64,000 nt of DNA from CALGLS01 sp965222105. GTDB taxonomy: Bacteria > Bacteroidota > Bacteroidia > Chitinophagales > Saprospiraceae. The first letter of the stretch is position 1. Each line of letters begins with the position of its first letter. This document shows, one piece after another, positions 1 through 15,300 of this stretch. Where the stretch lies: the NCBI GenBank assembly GCA_965222105.1, contig CBDCTQ010000075.1:62001-126000 (forward strand), in the 5' to 3' direction. Both the position numbers and the translations under genes were made by a program. Under the pieces are notes generated by a model. The model saw only the letters and a program-made list of their open reading frames with translations. It was not told where the DNA came from and searched no databases.

Positions 1-260
1 AGCACAACGATGCACACCATAATGTATGGGGCTACCTGGTGATCGACGGCGCTAACAACAGCAGCCTCCACAACAACGATGCTTCTTACAACGCCTTTGT
101 AGACATCGAACTGGCAGCGGAAACCAACCTGTTGTTTGGTTTTACAACCCCCGTTTCGCACAATAATACCGTCAACGCCAACGGCGCTTACTACATCGAC
201 TGCGGCGACGACAATACCGTGACAAATGGCACAGAGGCTGGAGTGCCTTGTTCGCTTTGA
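1..260 (+). CDS. C-terminal fragment of a parallel beta-helix (PbH1/NosD-like) protein
   Basis: The reading frame is open from the left edge (first full codon at base 3) to a TGA at 258-260, so this is the 3' end of a longer gene; the GTG at 39 is only an internal codon. About 85 residues are visible. They contain recurring Asn-rich turns such as NNSSLHNND, SHNNTVNANG and GDDNTVTNG, with alternating short beta strands, which is typical of right-handed parallel beta-helix (PbH1) proteins related to NosD and pectate-lyase-like folds. No T9SS sorting tail follows, so export cannot be judged. A strong terminator lies 60 bp downstream. The function is unknown; polysaccharide binding or cleavage, or a structural role, are possible. 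The family assignment is inferred from composition and turn pattern only. Confidence 0.5.
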   Translation, partial: HNDAHHNVWGYLVIDGANNSSLHNNDASYNAFVDIELAAETNLLFGFTTPVSHNNTVNANGAYYIDCGDDNTVTNGTEAGVPCSL

Positions 261-322
261 GGGGTTTTGTAATTCCATTCCCACAAAGCGGTAAGTGAAG
301 TCAATACCATAAAACCAGAAGG

Positions 323-353
323 AACAGCCCCGCAGATTTGTGGGGCTGTTTTT
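323..353 (+). terminator. Rho-independent terminator
   Basis: A perfect 9-bp stem, AACAGCCCC at 323-331 and GGGGCTGTT at 342-350, encloses a 10-nt loop and runs into a T tract ending at 353. It terminates the plus-strand beta-helix gene. It also lies just past the stop of the convergent giant minus-strand gene, but few A residues precede the stem, so it is a weaker terminator in that direction. Confidence 0.8.
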
Positions 354-376
354 AAAGATTTATTTTCAGAATAAAA

Positions 377-3300
377 TCACCTCAACAAAGTCAAATCCCC
401 AGCATAAACCCCCACATACCCATCCACAAATCGAACCTCTATCAAATACACAAACACCGCCGGGTTCATAGGTTCGTCGCGGAACACGCCGTCCCACCCA
501 TACAGCAGATCGTTGGCAGGGATGTGCTCCCCGATGAACACCACCTCGCCCCAACGGTCGAAGATGCGCATCGACTGGATCTCATCCACATCGTCGCTGG
601 TGTTGACGAAAAATACGTCGTTGACCCCGTCGCCATTCGGACTGAAGGCATTGGGAATAAACACATTCCGCTCTTTGTCAACAGTGATCGTGATCTCATC
701 GTAGGCGGTACAGCCGTCTTCGTCGTACATTTCGATGGCATAGGTCGCCGTATTCAGCGGCCAGGAGTAAGTGGTCAGACAAGTATCGCAACTCAACAAT
801 TCACTTGTAAACCATTCAAAATCAAAATTCGTCAAATTGGTAAAGGCATCTAACCGCACGCTGTCGCCCAGCTCAATTTCCAGGTCACTGGCCACCAATT
901 CAACCGCAGGGGGCAGTGGATCGACTACCTGGACGTTGGCTGCAGCAATACAATCATAGGCGTCGCTGATCACCACGTCGTAATTGCCAGCCCCCAGGCC
1001 TGCTACCACTACCGGAAATTCAACCACCGGCGTAAGGAGCTGCCCGCCTACCGAATAGCTATACGGTCCGATGCCCCCCACCACTGTATCGATCACAATG
1101 GTCCCGTCGGTGTCGCCAAAGCAGGTGGGATCGGTTGCCGATACAAACAGGTCGGGAGCTGCCGGTTCAGTGATCATTATCTGATCGACCGCCGTACATC
1201 CATTGGCATCGGTGGTGGTGACAGTATAAGTACCCGCTGCCAGTTGGTCGACATTACTGCCAGCCTGCCCATTGCTCCACTGATAAAAATAGGGCGCCTC
1301 TCCATTCAGTCCTTCCGCTGAGGCCGAGCCGTTGTTTTCGCCGTTGCAGCTTACGCCAAATCCAGAAAAATCCGTCGTCACCTCAGCCGTCATATCGACC
1401 TGCCCAACTTCTATGGTCACCTCGCTGGCTTGCAGAACCGGATCGCAGGGGATGCCGACTACTGCCACATTGGTGATGCTGTAAGTCGTCGTCGTGCCGG
1501 GAGCGACCATGATCGTGTGTCCATCCACGATGCCACTCAACAAGGTGGTGGTATTCCCATCCGAGAACCAAACATCGTAAACGCCACCACCGCCCAGCAA
1601 AAAGGTGATCGCAATGGAGTCGCCTGCACAGATAAATCCATCCTGGGTCAGCGCTGCCGTCACCACCGGATAAAAGTTCAAATTAACAATAACAGTACTG
1701 TCACATCCCTGATAATTGCCGCCCTCAATTAGTTCTACTCCGGTGGGATTGCCGAGGTCATACACCGTACCATTGACGGTGATGTTGTCGTCTTCACAAA
1801 GGGTTTCCATCAGGTCGAAAACGGCTTCTTCTGTAAAACCAAGGGAAATGAACACCGTGCTGTCGCAGCCCGTGTAAGCCGCTCCGGGAAATATTTCTGT
1901 ACCATCCGGGTTGGAAGCGTCGTATATGGTTCCGTTGACGATCATCGATTCGCCAAAGCACAAAGTGGGATCGACGAGCTGCTCTGAGGTCGGATAAAAA
2001 CCCAGCGCAATATTCACCGTAGAGTCGCAACCCGTATAGCTGCCTCCCTGGAATATTTCGGTACCAACCGGATTGTTTTCATCGTAGGCCGTGCCATTTA
2101 CAACAATGGTTTCACCCGGACATAGCACCTGTTCAAAATCTTCCACCACCGCCATCTCAAAACTCAGATCAACCGTGACCGTACTGTCGCAGCCCATCAC
2201 ACTGCCACCTGCAATGACCTCTACCCCACCCGGATTCGCTGCGTCGTAAACGGTGCCGTTGACCTCCACGCTTTCACCCGGACACAACGTAGGGTCGAAA
2301 AGGCCTTCTGCCGGTAAGTAATAGTTGAGATTTACAGAGATGGTGGAATCACAGCCCAGCAAGCTGCCCCCAACGATGGTCTCGGTGCCGGTGGGCGTAT
2401 TTTCATCGTAGGTCGTTCCATTGACTTCGACGGCTTCACCCGGACAGAGGTCGGGGGAAAGATCGAAAAAGACTTCGTCCTGAAAACTCAGATCAACCAC
2501 AACAATACTATCACATCCGAGGATACTGCCTCCTGCAAACACCTCCATCCCGGAGGCATTGGTTTCGTTGTAGACGGTATTGTTGATCACCAGGCTATCG
2601 CCAAAACACAGTACCGGATCCAAAATAAATTCCGGCAACGAATTAAAATCGAGGCTTACATTGACAATACTGTCGCATCCACCCACGCTGCCCCCAACGA
2701 ATGTCTCTGTACCTGTCGGGTTGTTGATGTCGTACACGGTACCGTTGACGGCGATGCTTTCGTTTTCACAAATTTGATCATCGAGGTCGAAGACGATTTC
2801 ACTCACAAAATTGAGGTCGACGGTGATGACGCTGTCACAACCGTTGGCAGCCGCTCCGCCAAGTACTTCTGTGCCGCTTGGATTGTTTTGGTCATAGACG
2901 GTGCCGTTGACCGAAACCGTTTGACCAAAACACAAGGAGGGATTCACAATAGAACTGGCTTCACCGAGGAAGTTAAGTGAAATGGTAACCGTAGAATCAC
3001 AACCCACTACATTCGACAACACCTCTACCCCACTGGGATTGCTTTCGTCGTAGACCACTCCGTTGACCGAAATGGCGTACCCATCGCCCTCACAACCGAT
3101 ATAGGTTTCCGTTCCCGTATTTGTATTGTTGTAAGTTAGATTGACCACCACAACACTGTCGCAACCTTCCACACTTACCATCTGTTCTATTCCAATGGGG
3201 TTCGACTCATCGTAAACCACCCCATTGACCGTGACGGAATAACCATCGCCTTCGCAACCTTCGTAAAGTTCTTCGGCCATAAAGCCATCGCCATAGGTCA

Positions 3301-6300
3301 GGTTGATCGTAACAACAGAATCACAACCGGCCACACTCGTCAACATTTCCACGCCAGTGGGGTTCGACTCATCGTAGACCACCCCATTGACCATGACGGA
3401 ATAACCATCGCCTTCGCAACCTTCGTAGAGTTCTTCGGCCGCGAAGCCGTCACCAAAGGTCAGATTGATCGTAACAACAGAATCACAACCGGCCACACTC
3501 GTCAGCATTTCCACCCCAGTGGGGTTCGACTCATCGTAGACCACTCCATTGACCGTGACGGAATAACCGTCGCCCTCGCACCCCTCGTACAATTCTTCAG
3601 CCGTTATTTCATTTCCAAAGGTCAGAATGATCGTAACAACAGAATCACAACCGGCCACACTCGTCAGCATTTCCACCCCAGTGGGGTTCGACTCATCGTA
3701 CACTACCCCATTGACTGTCACCGAATAACCATCGCCTTCGCAGCCTTCGTAGAGTTCTTCGGCCGTTATTTCATTTCCAAAGGTCAGACTGATCGTAACG
3801 ACAGAATCACAACCGGCCACACTCGTCAGCATTTCCACCCCAGTGGGGTTCGACTCATCGTACACTACCCCATTGACTGTCACCGAATAACCATCGCCTT
3901 CGCAGCCTTCGTAGAGTTCTTCGGCTGTTATTTCATTTCCAAAGGTCAGACTGATCGTAACGACAGAATCACAACCGGCCACACTCGTCAGCATTTCCAC
4001 CCCAGTGGGGTTCGACTCATCGTACACTACCCCATTGACTGTCACCGAATAACCATCGCCTTCGCAGCCTTCGTAGAGTTCGTCGGCCGTTATTTCATTT
4101 CCAAAGGTCAGACTGATCGTAATGACAGAATCACAACCGGCCACACTCGTCAGCATTTCCACCCCAGTGGGGTTCGACTCGTCGTACACCACTCCATTGA
4201 CAGTCACCGAGTAACCATCGCCTTCGCAGCCTTCGTAGAGTTCTTGGGCCGTTATTTCATTTCCAAAGGTCAGACTGATCGTAACAACAGAATCACAACC
4301 CGCAACGCTTATCAATGTTTCCACCCCAGTGGGGTTCGACTCATCGTACACTACCCCATTGACTGTCACCGAATAACCATCGCCTTCGCAGCCTTCGTAG
4401 AGTTCGTCGGCCGTTATTTCATTTCCAAAGGTCAGACTGATCGTAACAACAGAATCACAACCCGCAACACTCGTCAGCATTTCCACACCAGTGGGATTCG
4501 ACTCATCGTACACTACCCCATTGACCGTGACGGAATAACCATCGCCTTCGCAACCTTCGTAGAGTTCTTCGGCCGTAAAGCCATCGCCAAAGGTCAGATT
4601 GATCGTAACAACAGAATCACAGCCTGCCACACTCGTCAGCATTTCCACCCCAGTGGGGTTCGACTCATCGTAGACCACTCCATTGACAGTCACCGAGTAA
4701 CCATCGCCTTCGCAACCCTCGTACAATTCTTCGGCGTTAAAACCATCGCCAAAGGTTAGGTTGATCGTAACAATAGAGTCACAACCTGCCGCGCTCGTCA
4801 ACATTTCTGTTCCAGATGGGTTGGATTCGCTGTAAACCACCCCGTTTACCAAAATCGCATACCCATCGCCTTCACAGCCTTCGTATAATTCCTCGCCGGT
4901 GCTCGCCGGTTGAAAGACGAGACTGACCGTCACGATCGAATCGCATCCACCGGCACTGGTCAGGGTTTCCATACCCATTGGATTCGTTTCATCGTAGACC
5001 ATGCCATTGACCATTACTGTATAACCGTCATCGGCGCAACCCGTATAACTTTCCTCCCCAGTGAGCGCATCGTTGAACAAAAGGTTGACCGTAACAATAG
5101 AATCACATCCGCTGGTGCTGGTCAGGGTTTCTGTGCCATTCGGATTGGATTCGTCGTAAACAGTGCCATTTACAATTACGGAATAGCCATCGCCGTTGCA
5201 GCCCACGTAGTCCTCCGTTCCGGTAACTTCGCTGTTGAACGTAAGGTTGATCGTCACCACAGAATCACACCCCAGGGCATTGGTAAGTGTTTCGGTACCG
5301 GTCGGATTGGTTTCATTGTAGACCGTGCCGTTTACGACGACGTTGTATCCATCGTTGAAACAACCCGAATAGGTTTCCATACCGGTATTTGGCGGACTGA
5401 AAGACAGCTCAATGAAGATCAGACTGTCGCAGCCGGCAAAATTAGTCAGTATCTGAGCCCCGGAAGGATTGGATTCATTGTACACTTCGCCATTAACGGT
5501 GAGGCTGTAGCCATCGCCTTCGCAGCCATCGTAGGTAATCAGGTTGAGGGTGGGTTCTCCAAAGCTGAGGTCTATCGTTACAACCGAATCGCAACCACTC
5601 GTCGTCGTCATCATTTCGGTGCCAGCCGGATTGGATTCGTCGTAAATTACCCCATTGACCAATACGGTGTATCCATCGTTTTCACAGCCGCTGTACGATT
5701 CCTCCAGGAAGTAGCTTTCGCCAAATGTAAGCATAATGTTGACTACCGAATCGCAACCCGCACCAGTTGTCAGCATTTCCACACCAGTGGGATTGTTTTC
5801 GTCGTAAAGTGTACCGTTGACGGTAATACTGTACCCATCGCCGAGGCATCCTTCGTACAGCTCGTCGGCAAAAAAGGCTTCGTTGTAACTGAGGTTGATG
5901 GTGACGATGGAGTCGCAGCCCAACGAACTGGTGAGGGTTTCTACACCGCTGGGATTGGCTTCGTTGTACACTATGCCATTGACCAGCACGTTGTAGCCAT
6001 CGCCCTCGCAACCGCTGTACAATTCCTGTCCGGTGACGATGGGATGATATTGAAGATTAATTGTAACAATAGAATCACATCCCGAAATACTGGTGAGGGT
6101 TTCCGTACCCATCGGGTTGGATTCGTTGTAGAGATTGCCGTTGACGATCACGAGGTAACCGTCGCCGGTGCAGCCGTCGTAGAGCTCCTCCCCACTCAAA
6201 ACGTCATTGAACTGAAGGTCGATGGTCACGATGGAGTCGCAGCCGGTGCTACTGGGAAGGATTTCCGTTCCCGACGGATTGGTCTCATCGTAGAGGGTGC

Positions 6301-9300
6301 CATTTACGGTAACGTTGTATCCATCGCCGAAACAACCTTCGTAGTTTTCATAGCCGGTCAGCTCGCTGGCAAATGTCAAATTGATGCTAACAATAGAATC
6401 ACATCCGGCAGTATTGGTGAGGACCTCTGTACCGACGGGATTGGTTTCGTCGTAGACCGTTCCATTTACGATAACGGAATAGCCATCGTTGAAACAGCCA
6501 TTGTATATTTCTTCTCCGGTATTGGTCGGCTCAAAGGTCAGCTCGATGATGATGATGCTGTCACAACCCTGATAGTTGGGCAAAAGCTGAAGCCCCGATG
6601 GGGTCGCCTCATCGTAAACGAATCCATTTACCTCCACCGAATACCCATCGCCTTCGCAGCCGGTATAGAATACTTCGCCGTTGGTGGTCGGATTGAAAAT
6701 AAGATTCACCGTCACTACCGAATCGCAGCCGTTGAAAGCCGTCATAACTTCGGTGCCATCGGGATCGTCTTCGTCATAGATACTTCCATTTACCACCACG
6801 CTGTAACCATCGTTTTCGCATCCGGAATATGATTCTTCACCGAAAGCAGTATTTTCATATACCAGGTCGACCGTAACAATAGAATCACATCCGCTGGCGC
6901 TGACCATAAATTCAGTGCCTCCGGGATTGGTTTCATTGTAAGTAGTTCCGTTGACCAATACGCTGTAGCCATCGCCCGAACAGCCGGTGTAGGATTCCAG
7001 GCCGGTAATCTCATTGCTAAAAAACAGATCGATGGTCACAATGGAATCGCAGCCCGTCGAGCTGATGAGTAGTTCTTCGCCAGTGGGATTGGATTCGTCA
7101 TAAACGGTGCCGCCTACCGAAATGGCATAGCCGTCGTTGAAACAGCCTTCATAGGTTTCGAGCCCCGTAGTGGTCTGATGGAATACCAGATCGATGGTCA
7201 CCAGACTGTCGCAGCCCTGGAAATTGGGAATGATCTGAGTGCCCGAAGGGGTTCCTTCGTCGTATACAATTCCATTGACGATCACCGAATAGCCGTCCCC
7301 CTCACAGCCCTCGTATTGTTCGTCGCCAAAGGTAGAGGGACTGTAACTTAGGTCGACCGTCACGATGGAGTCGCAGCCGCTGTTCAACACAATGAATTCA
7401 GTGCCGGTGGGGTTGGTTTCGTCATACAATGTTCCATTGACGATGACGCTGTAGCCGTCGTTTTCACAACCGTTGTAAATCTCATCTCCAATTGGAGAAA
7501 CGGTATATACGAGGTCGATCGTAACAATAGAATCACATCCGATGTTGCTGGGTAGTATTTCTGTTCCAGATGGATTGGTTTCATCATAGACCGTGCCATT
7601 TACGGTAACGGAATAACCATCGCCCAGGCAGCCTTCGTAGGTTTCTTCGCCTGTAACATCATTGTTGAAGGTCAAATTGATCGTGACGGTAGAGTCGCAG
7701 CCATTGAATCCGGTGAGGGTTTCCAAGCCGTTGGGGTTCGATTGATCGTAGAGGGTTCCATTGACGAAGACGGAATAGCCGTCGTTATTGCAACCATCAT
7801 AGGTTTCCAGGCCGGTAGACGGCGGGTTGAAAACCAGATCGACCACTACAATAGAGTCGCATCCGACCGAACTGGTCAGCGTTTCCTGCCCTGAAGGGTT
7901 GAATTGGTTGTAGACCACCCCATTCACCAACACGGCATAGCCATCGCCCTGACAGCCAGTATAGGATTCCATAGTTGTGGTATTGATGATGTAATCCAGG
8001 CTTATGGTAACAATAGAATCGCATCCATCGACAGAAATCATCGATTCCGTGCCAATGGGGTTGATTTCGTTGTAGATCGTTCCGTTTACTATCACGGAAT
8101 AACCGTCGCCGGTGCATCCAATATACTCTTCCGTCCCGAACAGGGAATCCATGAAAATCAGATCGATGGTAACAATAGAATCGCAGCCGACGCTGCTGAG
8201 CAGGGTATCCAATCCGGAAGGATTAGCCTCATCGTAAACGACCCCGTCGACCGTCACGCTGTATCCATCACCCGTGCATCCCTCATAGGCTTCCAAACCG
8301 GATAAAACATCAGTAAAATTTAACATTATAGTTACAACGGAGTCGCAACCCGCCGCATTGAAGAGGGTCTCTGTGCCGGTGGGATTGGCTTCATCGTAGA
8401 GGGTGCCGTTAACCAGGATGGAATAGCCGTCGTTGAAACATCCGTCGTACAATTCTTCCCCGCTGGTCATACTGCCAAAAGTCAGATTGACCAGTACCGT
8501 GCTATCACATCCCAGACTGTTGGTCATGGTCTCCACGCCGGAAGGATTTACTTCGTCGTACAAATTGCCGTTTACCACAACCGAATAACCATCGCCCTGA
8601 CAACCTATATATAGTTCCGAGCCATTCGAAGGCGGGCTAAATGTCAGGCTGACGGTTACGATGGAATCACAGTTGTTGGATCCCGACAATATTTCCTGCC
8701 CAAAGGGATTTGTTTCGTCGTACACCGTTCCATTGATGGTCACCGAATAGCCGTCGCCCTGACAGCCGTCGTACACTTCGTCGCCTGTCGAGGTAGCATT
8801 GAACGTCAAATCAATGGTCACCACCGAATCGCAACTGGCATTGCCGGGGATGGTCTCAATGCCCGTTGGATTGAACTCATCGTAAATGGTGCCGTTGACC
8901 AGCACGCTGTAACCATCGCCCTGGCAGCCATCGTAAAGTTCTGTACCCGTTAGGCTGGTGCTAAATGATAAATTGATGTTAACAATAGAATCGCAATTAT
9001 TGAACCCCGTCAGTATCTCTATGCCACTGGGGTTGGTTTCATCATAGAGTGTGCCGTTTACGATAACGGAATAGCCATCGCCGATACAACCTGAGTAGCC
9101 TTCATTTCCCGTGGCAACGGGCAGATAAACCAAATCGACTGTAACAACGGAATCACAATTGTTGAATGCGGTCAGGATTTCCGTTCCGGATGGATTGTCT
9201 TCATAGTAAAGCGTTCCATTTACGGTTACGGAATAACCGTCATTCTCACAGCCTATATACGCTTCAATGCCGGAGGAAGGAGGCTGATAGGCCAGGTTGA

Positions 9301-12300
9301 CCGAAACGATGGAATCGCAACCGTTGGGGCCGGTCAGGGTCTCTGTACCGAATGGATTTATTTCATCGTACACATTGCCATTTACGGTAACGGAATAGCC
9401 ATCGCCCTGACAGCCGGTGTATATTTCTTCTCCAGAAGAAGTATTGTTATAAAGGAGATTGATCGTCACGATGGAGTCGCAATTGGTAGTGCTGGAAAGT
9501 GTTTCCATACCGGTCGGATTGGTTTCGTTGTACACCGTGCCATTTACTACGACGGAGTAGCCGTCGCCCTGGCAACCCGTGTAATCTTCGGCTCCATTCA
9601 ACACATTGTTGAACATCAGGTTGATCGTAACAATAGAATCACAATTATTGGAGCTGGTCAGAATTTCTGTACCGGCGGGGTTGGTTTCGTCGTACACCGT
9701 ACCGTTTACTACGACGGAATAGCCATCGCCTATGCATCCGGCATAATCTTCATTGCCGGTCAGTGCAGGCAGGTAAGAGAGGTTGATCGCAACGATGGAA
9801 TCGCAATTATTGGCACCGGTCAGCACCTCCGTTCCGGAAGGATTATCCTGGTAGTACAAAGTGCCGTTTACGGTAACGGTATAGCCATCTCCCTCGCAGC
9901 CGACGTATATTTCCGAACCCGTCGAGGGGGCATTATAGGTCAGATTGATCGTGACGACAGAATCGCAGTTGTTGTTGCCCGCAATGGTTTCCGTGCCGGT
10001 GGGATTGGATTCATCGTACGCTGTACCGTTTACGGTAACGACATAGCCATCGCCCTGGCAGCCGGTATAATCTTCTGTACCGGTCGAGGCCAAATCGAAG
10101 CTCAGGTCGATCGTAACAATAGAATCACAATTGGTGCTGCTCGTCAGGGTTTCTGTGCCGGTGGGATTGGCTTCGTCGTAGGTAGTACCATTGACGATCA
10201 CCGAATAGCCATCGCCCTGGCAACCTGAGTACAACTCCGACCCCATCAAGCTGGTGCTAAAGGTCAAATTGACAACCACTACAGAATCGCAACCATTGGC
10301 ACCGGTGAGCGTTTCCGATCCCACTGGATTACCTTCATTGTAGACGGTACCATTGACGGTGACGGAATACCCGTCGCCCTCACAACCGGCGTATGATTCG
10401 GCGCCCGTTGATGCGGAGCTGAACGTCAGATTGATCGTAACAATGGAGTCGCAATTATTGGCACTAGTCAGGGTTTCGGTACCAGCCGGATTGTCTTCAA
10501 AATACAAAGTTCCATTCACCAACACATTGTACCCGTCGCCCTCACAGCCGGTGTATGATTCGGTGCCGGTAGTCGACAGATTAAATACCAGATCGACCAC
10601 AACAATAGAATCACAATTATTGATGTCGGTCATCATCTCCGTGCCTGAGGGATTGGTCTCGTCGTAGAGCGTACCATTTACGGTCACTGAATATCCATCT
10701 CCCTGGCAGCCGGCGTACAGTTCATTTTCCGTTGAGGGGGGATTGAAAACGAGGTTAATGGTGACTATGGAATCGCAATTTGAATTGCCTGACAACATTT
10801 CTGTGCCTGTGGGATTGGCCTCATTATACAGGGTGCCGTTTACGGTAACGGAATAGCCATCTCCTTCACAGCCCGTATAATCTTCCATGCCGGTGGATTC
10901 AGCGCCATAGGTCAGGTTGATCGTAACAATAGAATCGCAGCCACTAGCTCCCATCAAAGTTTCTGTGCCCGTTGGATTGGCCTCATTGTACAGGGTGCCG
11001 TTTACGGTAACGGAATAGCCATCTCCTTCACAGCCCGTATAATCTTCCATGCCGGTGGATTCAGCGCCATAGGTCAGGTTGATCGTAACAATAGAATCGC
11101 AGCCACTAGCTCCCATCAAAGTTTCTGTGCCCGTTGGATTGGTTTCGTCGTACACTATTCCGTTTACGGTAATGGAGTAACCGTCGCCCTGGCAGCCGGT
11201 ATAGAGTTCTTCTCCGGTCGTTGCGGAATTATAAACCAAATTGACGGTAACAACGGAATCGCAATTGTTGGCGCTGGTCAGGGTTTCTGTGCCCGTTGGA
11301 TTGGTTTCGTCGTACACTATTCCGTTTACAGTAACGGAATAGCCGTCGCCTTCACAGCCTGTATATAGTTCCGTGCCGGTGGATTCGGCGCCATACGTTA
11401 GGTTGATCGTAACAATAGAATCGCAGCCACTAGCTCCCATCAAAGTTTCTGTGCCGGTTGGATTCGCCTCGTCATACACTATTCCGTTTACGGTAACGGA
11501 ATAGCCGTCTCCTTCGCAGCCGGTATAATCTTCCGTGCCAGTGGATTCGGCGCTATACGTTAGGTTGATCGTAACAATAGAATCGCAGCCACTAGCTCCC
11601 ATCAAAGTTTCTGTGCCGGTTGGATTCGCCTCGTCGTATACTATTCCGTTTACAGTAATGGAATAGCCGTCGCCTTCGCAGCCCGTGTATAGTTCCGTGC
11701 CGGTGGATTCAGCGCCGTAGGTCAGGTTGATCGTAACTATGGAATCGCAATTATTGGTGCCGGTCAGGGTTTCTGTACCCGTTGGATTGGTTTCGTCGTA
11801 CACTATTCCATTTACGGTAATGGAGTAGCCATCGCCCTGGCAGCCGGTATAGAGTTCTTCTCCGATCGTTGCCGAATTATAAACCAAATTGACGGTAACA
11901 ACGGAATCGCAATTGTTGGCGCTGGTCAGGGTTTCTGTGCCCGTTGGATTGGTTTCGTCGTACACTATTCCGTTTACAGTAACGGAATAGCCGTCTCCTT
12001 CGCAGCCGGTATAATCTTCCGTGCCAGTGGATTCGGCGCCATACGTTAGGTTGATCGTAACAATAGAATCGCAACCACTGGCGCCGGTCAGGGTTTGTGT
12101 GCCCGTTGGATTGGCCTCGTCGTATACTATTCCGTTTACAGTAATGGAATAGCCGTCTCCTTCGCAGCCCGTGTATAGTTCCGTGCCGGTGGATTCAGCG
12201 CCGTAGGCCAGGTTAATTGTAACAATAGAATCGCATCCGCTGGCGCCCATCAAAGTTTCTGTGCCCGTTGGATTGGCCTCGTCGTATACTATTCCGTTTA

Positions 12301-15300
12301 CAGTAATGGAATAGCCGTCGCCTTCGCAGCCCGTATATAGTTCCGTGCCGGTGGATTCGGCGCTATACGTTAGGTTGATCGTAACAATAGAATCGCAGCC
12401 ACTGGCGCCGGTCAGGGTTTCTGTGCCGGTTGGATTGGCCTCGTCGTATACTATTCCGTTTACAGTAATGGAATAGCCGTCGCCTTCGCAGCCCGTGTAT
12501 AGTTCCGTACCGGTGGATTCGGCACCATACGTTAGGTTGATCGTAACTATGGAATCGCAATTATTGGTGCCGGTCAGGGTTTCTGTACCCGTTGGATTGG
12601 TTTCGTCGTACACTATTCCATTTACGGTAATGGAGTAGCCATCGCCCTGGCAGCCGGTATAGAGTTCTTCTCCGATCGTTGCCGAATTATAAACCAAATT
12701 GACGGTAACAACGGAATCGCAATTGTTGGCGCTGGTCAGGGTTTCTGTGCCCGTTGGATTGGTTTCGTCGTACACTATTCCGTTTACGGTAATGGAGTAG
12801 CCATCGCCCTGGCAGCCTGTATAATCTTCCGTGCCGGTTGATTCGACGCCGTAGGTCAGGTTGATCGTAACTATGGAATCGCAACCGCTGGCACCGGTCA
12901 GGGTTTCTGTACCTGTTGGATTGGTTTCGTCGTACACTATTCCGTTCACGGAAATGGAGTAGCCATCGCCCTGGCAGCCGGTATAGAGTTCTTCTCCGGT
13001 CGTTGCGGAATTATAAACCAAATTGACGGTAACAACGGAATCACAATTATTGACGCCGGTCAGGGTTTCTGTGCCCGTTGGATTGGTTTCGTCGTACACT
13101 ATTCCGTTTACGGTAATGGAGTAACCGTCGCCCTGGCAGCCGGTATAGAGTTCTTCTCCGGTCGTTGCGGAATTATAAACCAAATTGACGGTAACAACGG
13201 AATCACAATTATTGGCACCGGTCAGGGTTTCTGTGCCCGTTGGATTGGTTTCGTCGTACACTATTCCGTTTACGGTAATGGAGTAGCCATCGCCCTGGCA
13301 GCCGGTGTACAGTTCTTCTCCGGTCGTTGCCGAATTATAAACCAAATTGACGGTAACGACGGAATCGCAATTATTGGCGCCGGTCAGGGTTTCTGTGCCC
13401 GTTGGATTGGTTTCGTCGTACACTATTCCGTTTACGGTAATGGAGTAGCCATCACCTTCACAGCCTGAATAATCTTCCGTGCCGGTGGATTCGACGCCGT
13501 AGGTCAGGTTGATCGTAACTATGGAATCGCAATTATTGGTGCCGGTCAGGGTTTCTGTACCCGTTGGATTGGTTTCGTCATACACTATTCCGTTTACGGT
13601 AATAGAGTAGCCATCGCCCTGGCAGCCGGTGTACAGTTCTTCTCCGGTCGTTGCCAAATTATAAACCAAATTGACGGTAACGACGGAATCGCAATTATTG
13701 GCACCGGTCAGGGTTTCTGTGCCCGTTGGATTGGTTTCGTCGTACACTATTCCGTTTACGGTAATGGAGTAACCGTCGCCCTGGCAGCCGGTATAGAGTT
13801 CTTCTCCGGTCGTTGCCGAATTATAAACCAAATTGACGGTAACAACGGAATCGCAATTGTTGGCGCTGGTCAGGGTTTCTGTGCCCGTTGGATTGGTTTC
13901 GTCGTACACTATTCCGTTTACGGAAATGGAGTAGCCATCGCCCTGGCAGCCGGTGTACAGTTCTTCTCCGGTCGTTGCCGAATTATAAACCAAATTGACG
14001 GTAACAACGGAATCGCAATTGTTGGCGCTGGTCAGGGTTTCTGTGCCCGTTGGATTGGTTTCGTCGTACACTATTCCGTTTACGGTAATGGAGTAGCCAT
14101 CGCCCTGGCAGCCTGTATAATCTTCCGTGCCGGTGGATTCAGCGCCATAAGTCAGGTTGATCGTAACAATAGAATCGCAACCGCTGGCACCAGTCAGGGT
14201 TTCTGTACCTGTTGGATTGGTTTCGTCGTACACTATTCCGTTCACGGAAATGGAGTAGCCATCGCCCTGGCAGCCGGTGTACAGTTCTTCTCCGGTCGTT
14301 GCCAAATTATAAACCAAATTGACGGTAACGACGGAATCGCAATTATTGGCGCCGGTCAGGGTTTCTGTGCCCGTTGGGTTGGTTTCGTCGTACACTATTC
14401 CATTTACAGTAATGGAATAGCCATCGCTCTCGCAGCCGGTGTACAGTTCTTCTCCGGTCGTTGCCGTATTATAAACCAAATTGACGGTAACAACGGAATC
14501 ACAATTATTGGCGCCGGTCAGGGTTTCTGTGCCCGTTGGATTGGTTTCGTCGTACACTATTCCATTTACGGTAATGGAGTAGCCATCGCCCTGGCAGCCG
14601 GTGTAGAGTTCTTCTCCGGTTGTCGTAGGATTTACAGTAACTATAATCTCCAATTCGTCCAGACAATTTCCGTTAGAAGAAGTAGCCAAAACATAATACG
14701 TAGTGGAAGTGGTGGGTGATACCATCGTTGAGCCCAAAACATTTCCTGGCGTAGCCGGCGTAGCAGCGTGGTAGGTTATAGTTGCCCCTGTATTATTGGC
14801 ATCAACTATCGAAATCGACGAAAGATCAAACATATCTCCAACACAGATCACAGGCATTGGGTCGTTTGTGGAAATATCCGGCCCCTGATCAATGGTTATA
14901 ATCTGGCTGTGTGTAATCGTATTGTTATTGCAAGCATTGGTAAATTCCCATTGATAAGTAACCGTTGAGCCATTATCGATCATCGTTCCACTAACGGTAC
15001 CACTAATATTACAAGGGGCAGCTTGCATATTGTCGTAGGGCAGATCATTAAGGGGAGGCAATGGGTCACCACATGGAATATTGACATCGGCAGGGGGATT
15101 GATAAAAACAGGGTCAGCAGCCGGGTTAATGGTTATATTTTGGGTATAGGACAAAGAGTTCCCGCAAACATCATTACCCGACCATTCATATGTAATTGTA
15201 TTTCCGCATGGATCGGGTGTACCAATTTGTACACCGCTCAACACTCCTGTAATTTGGCAAGTGCCTGTAAGATTATTGTCATAAGTCAAGTCATTCAACG

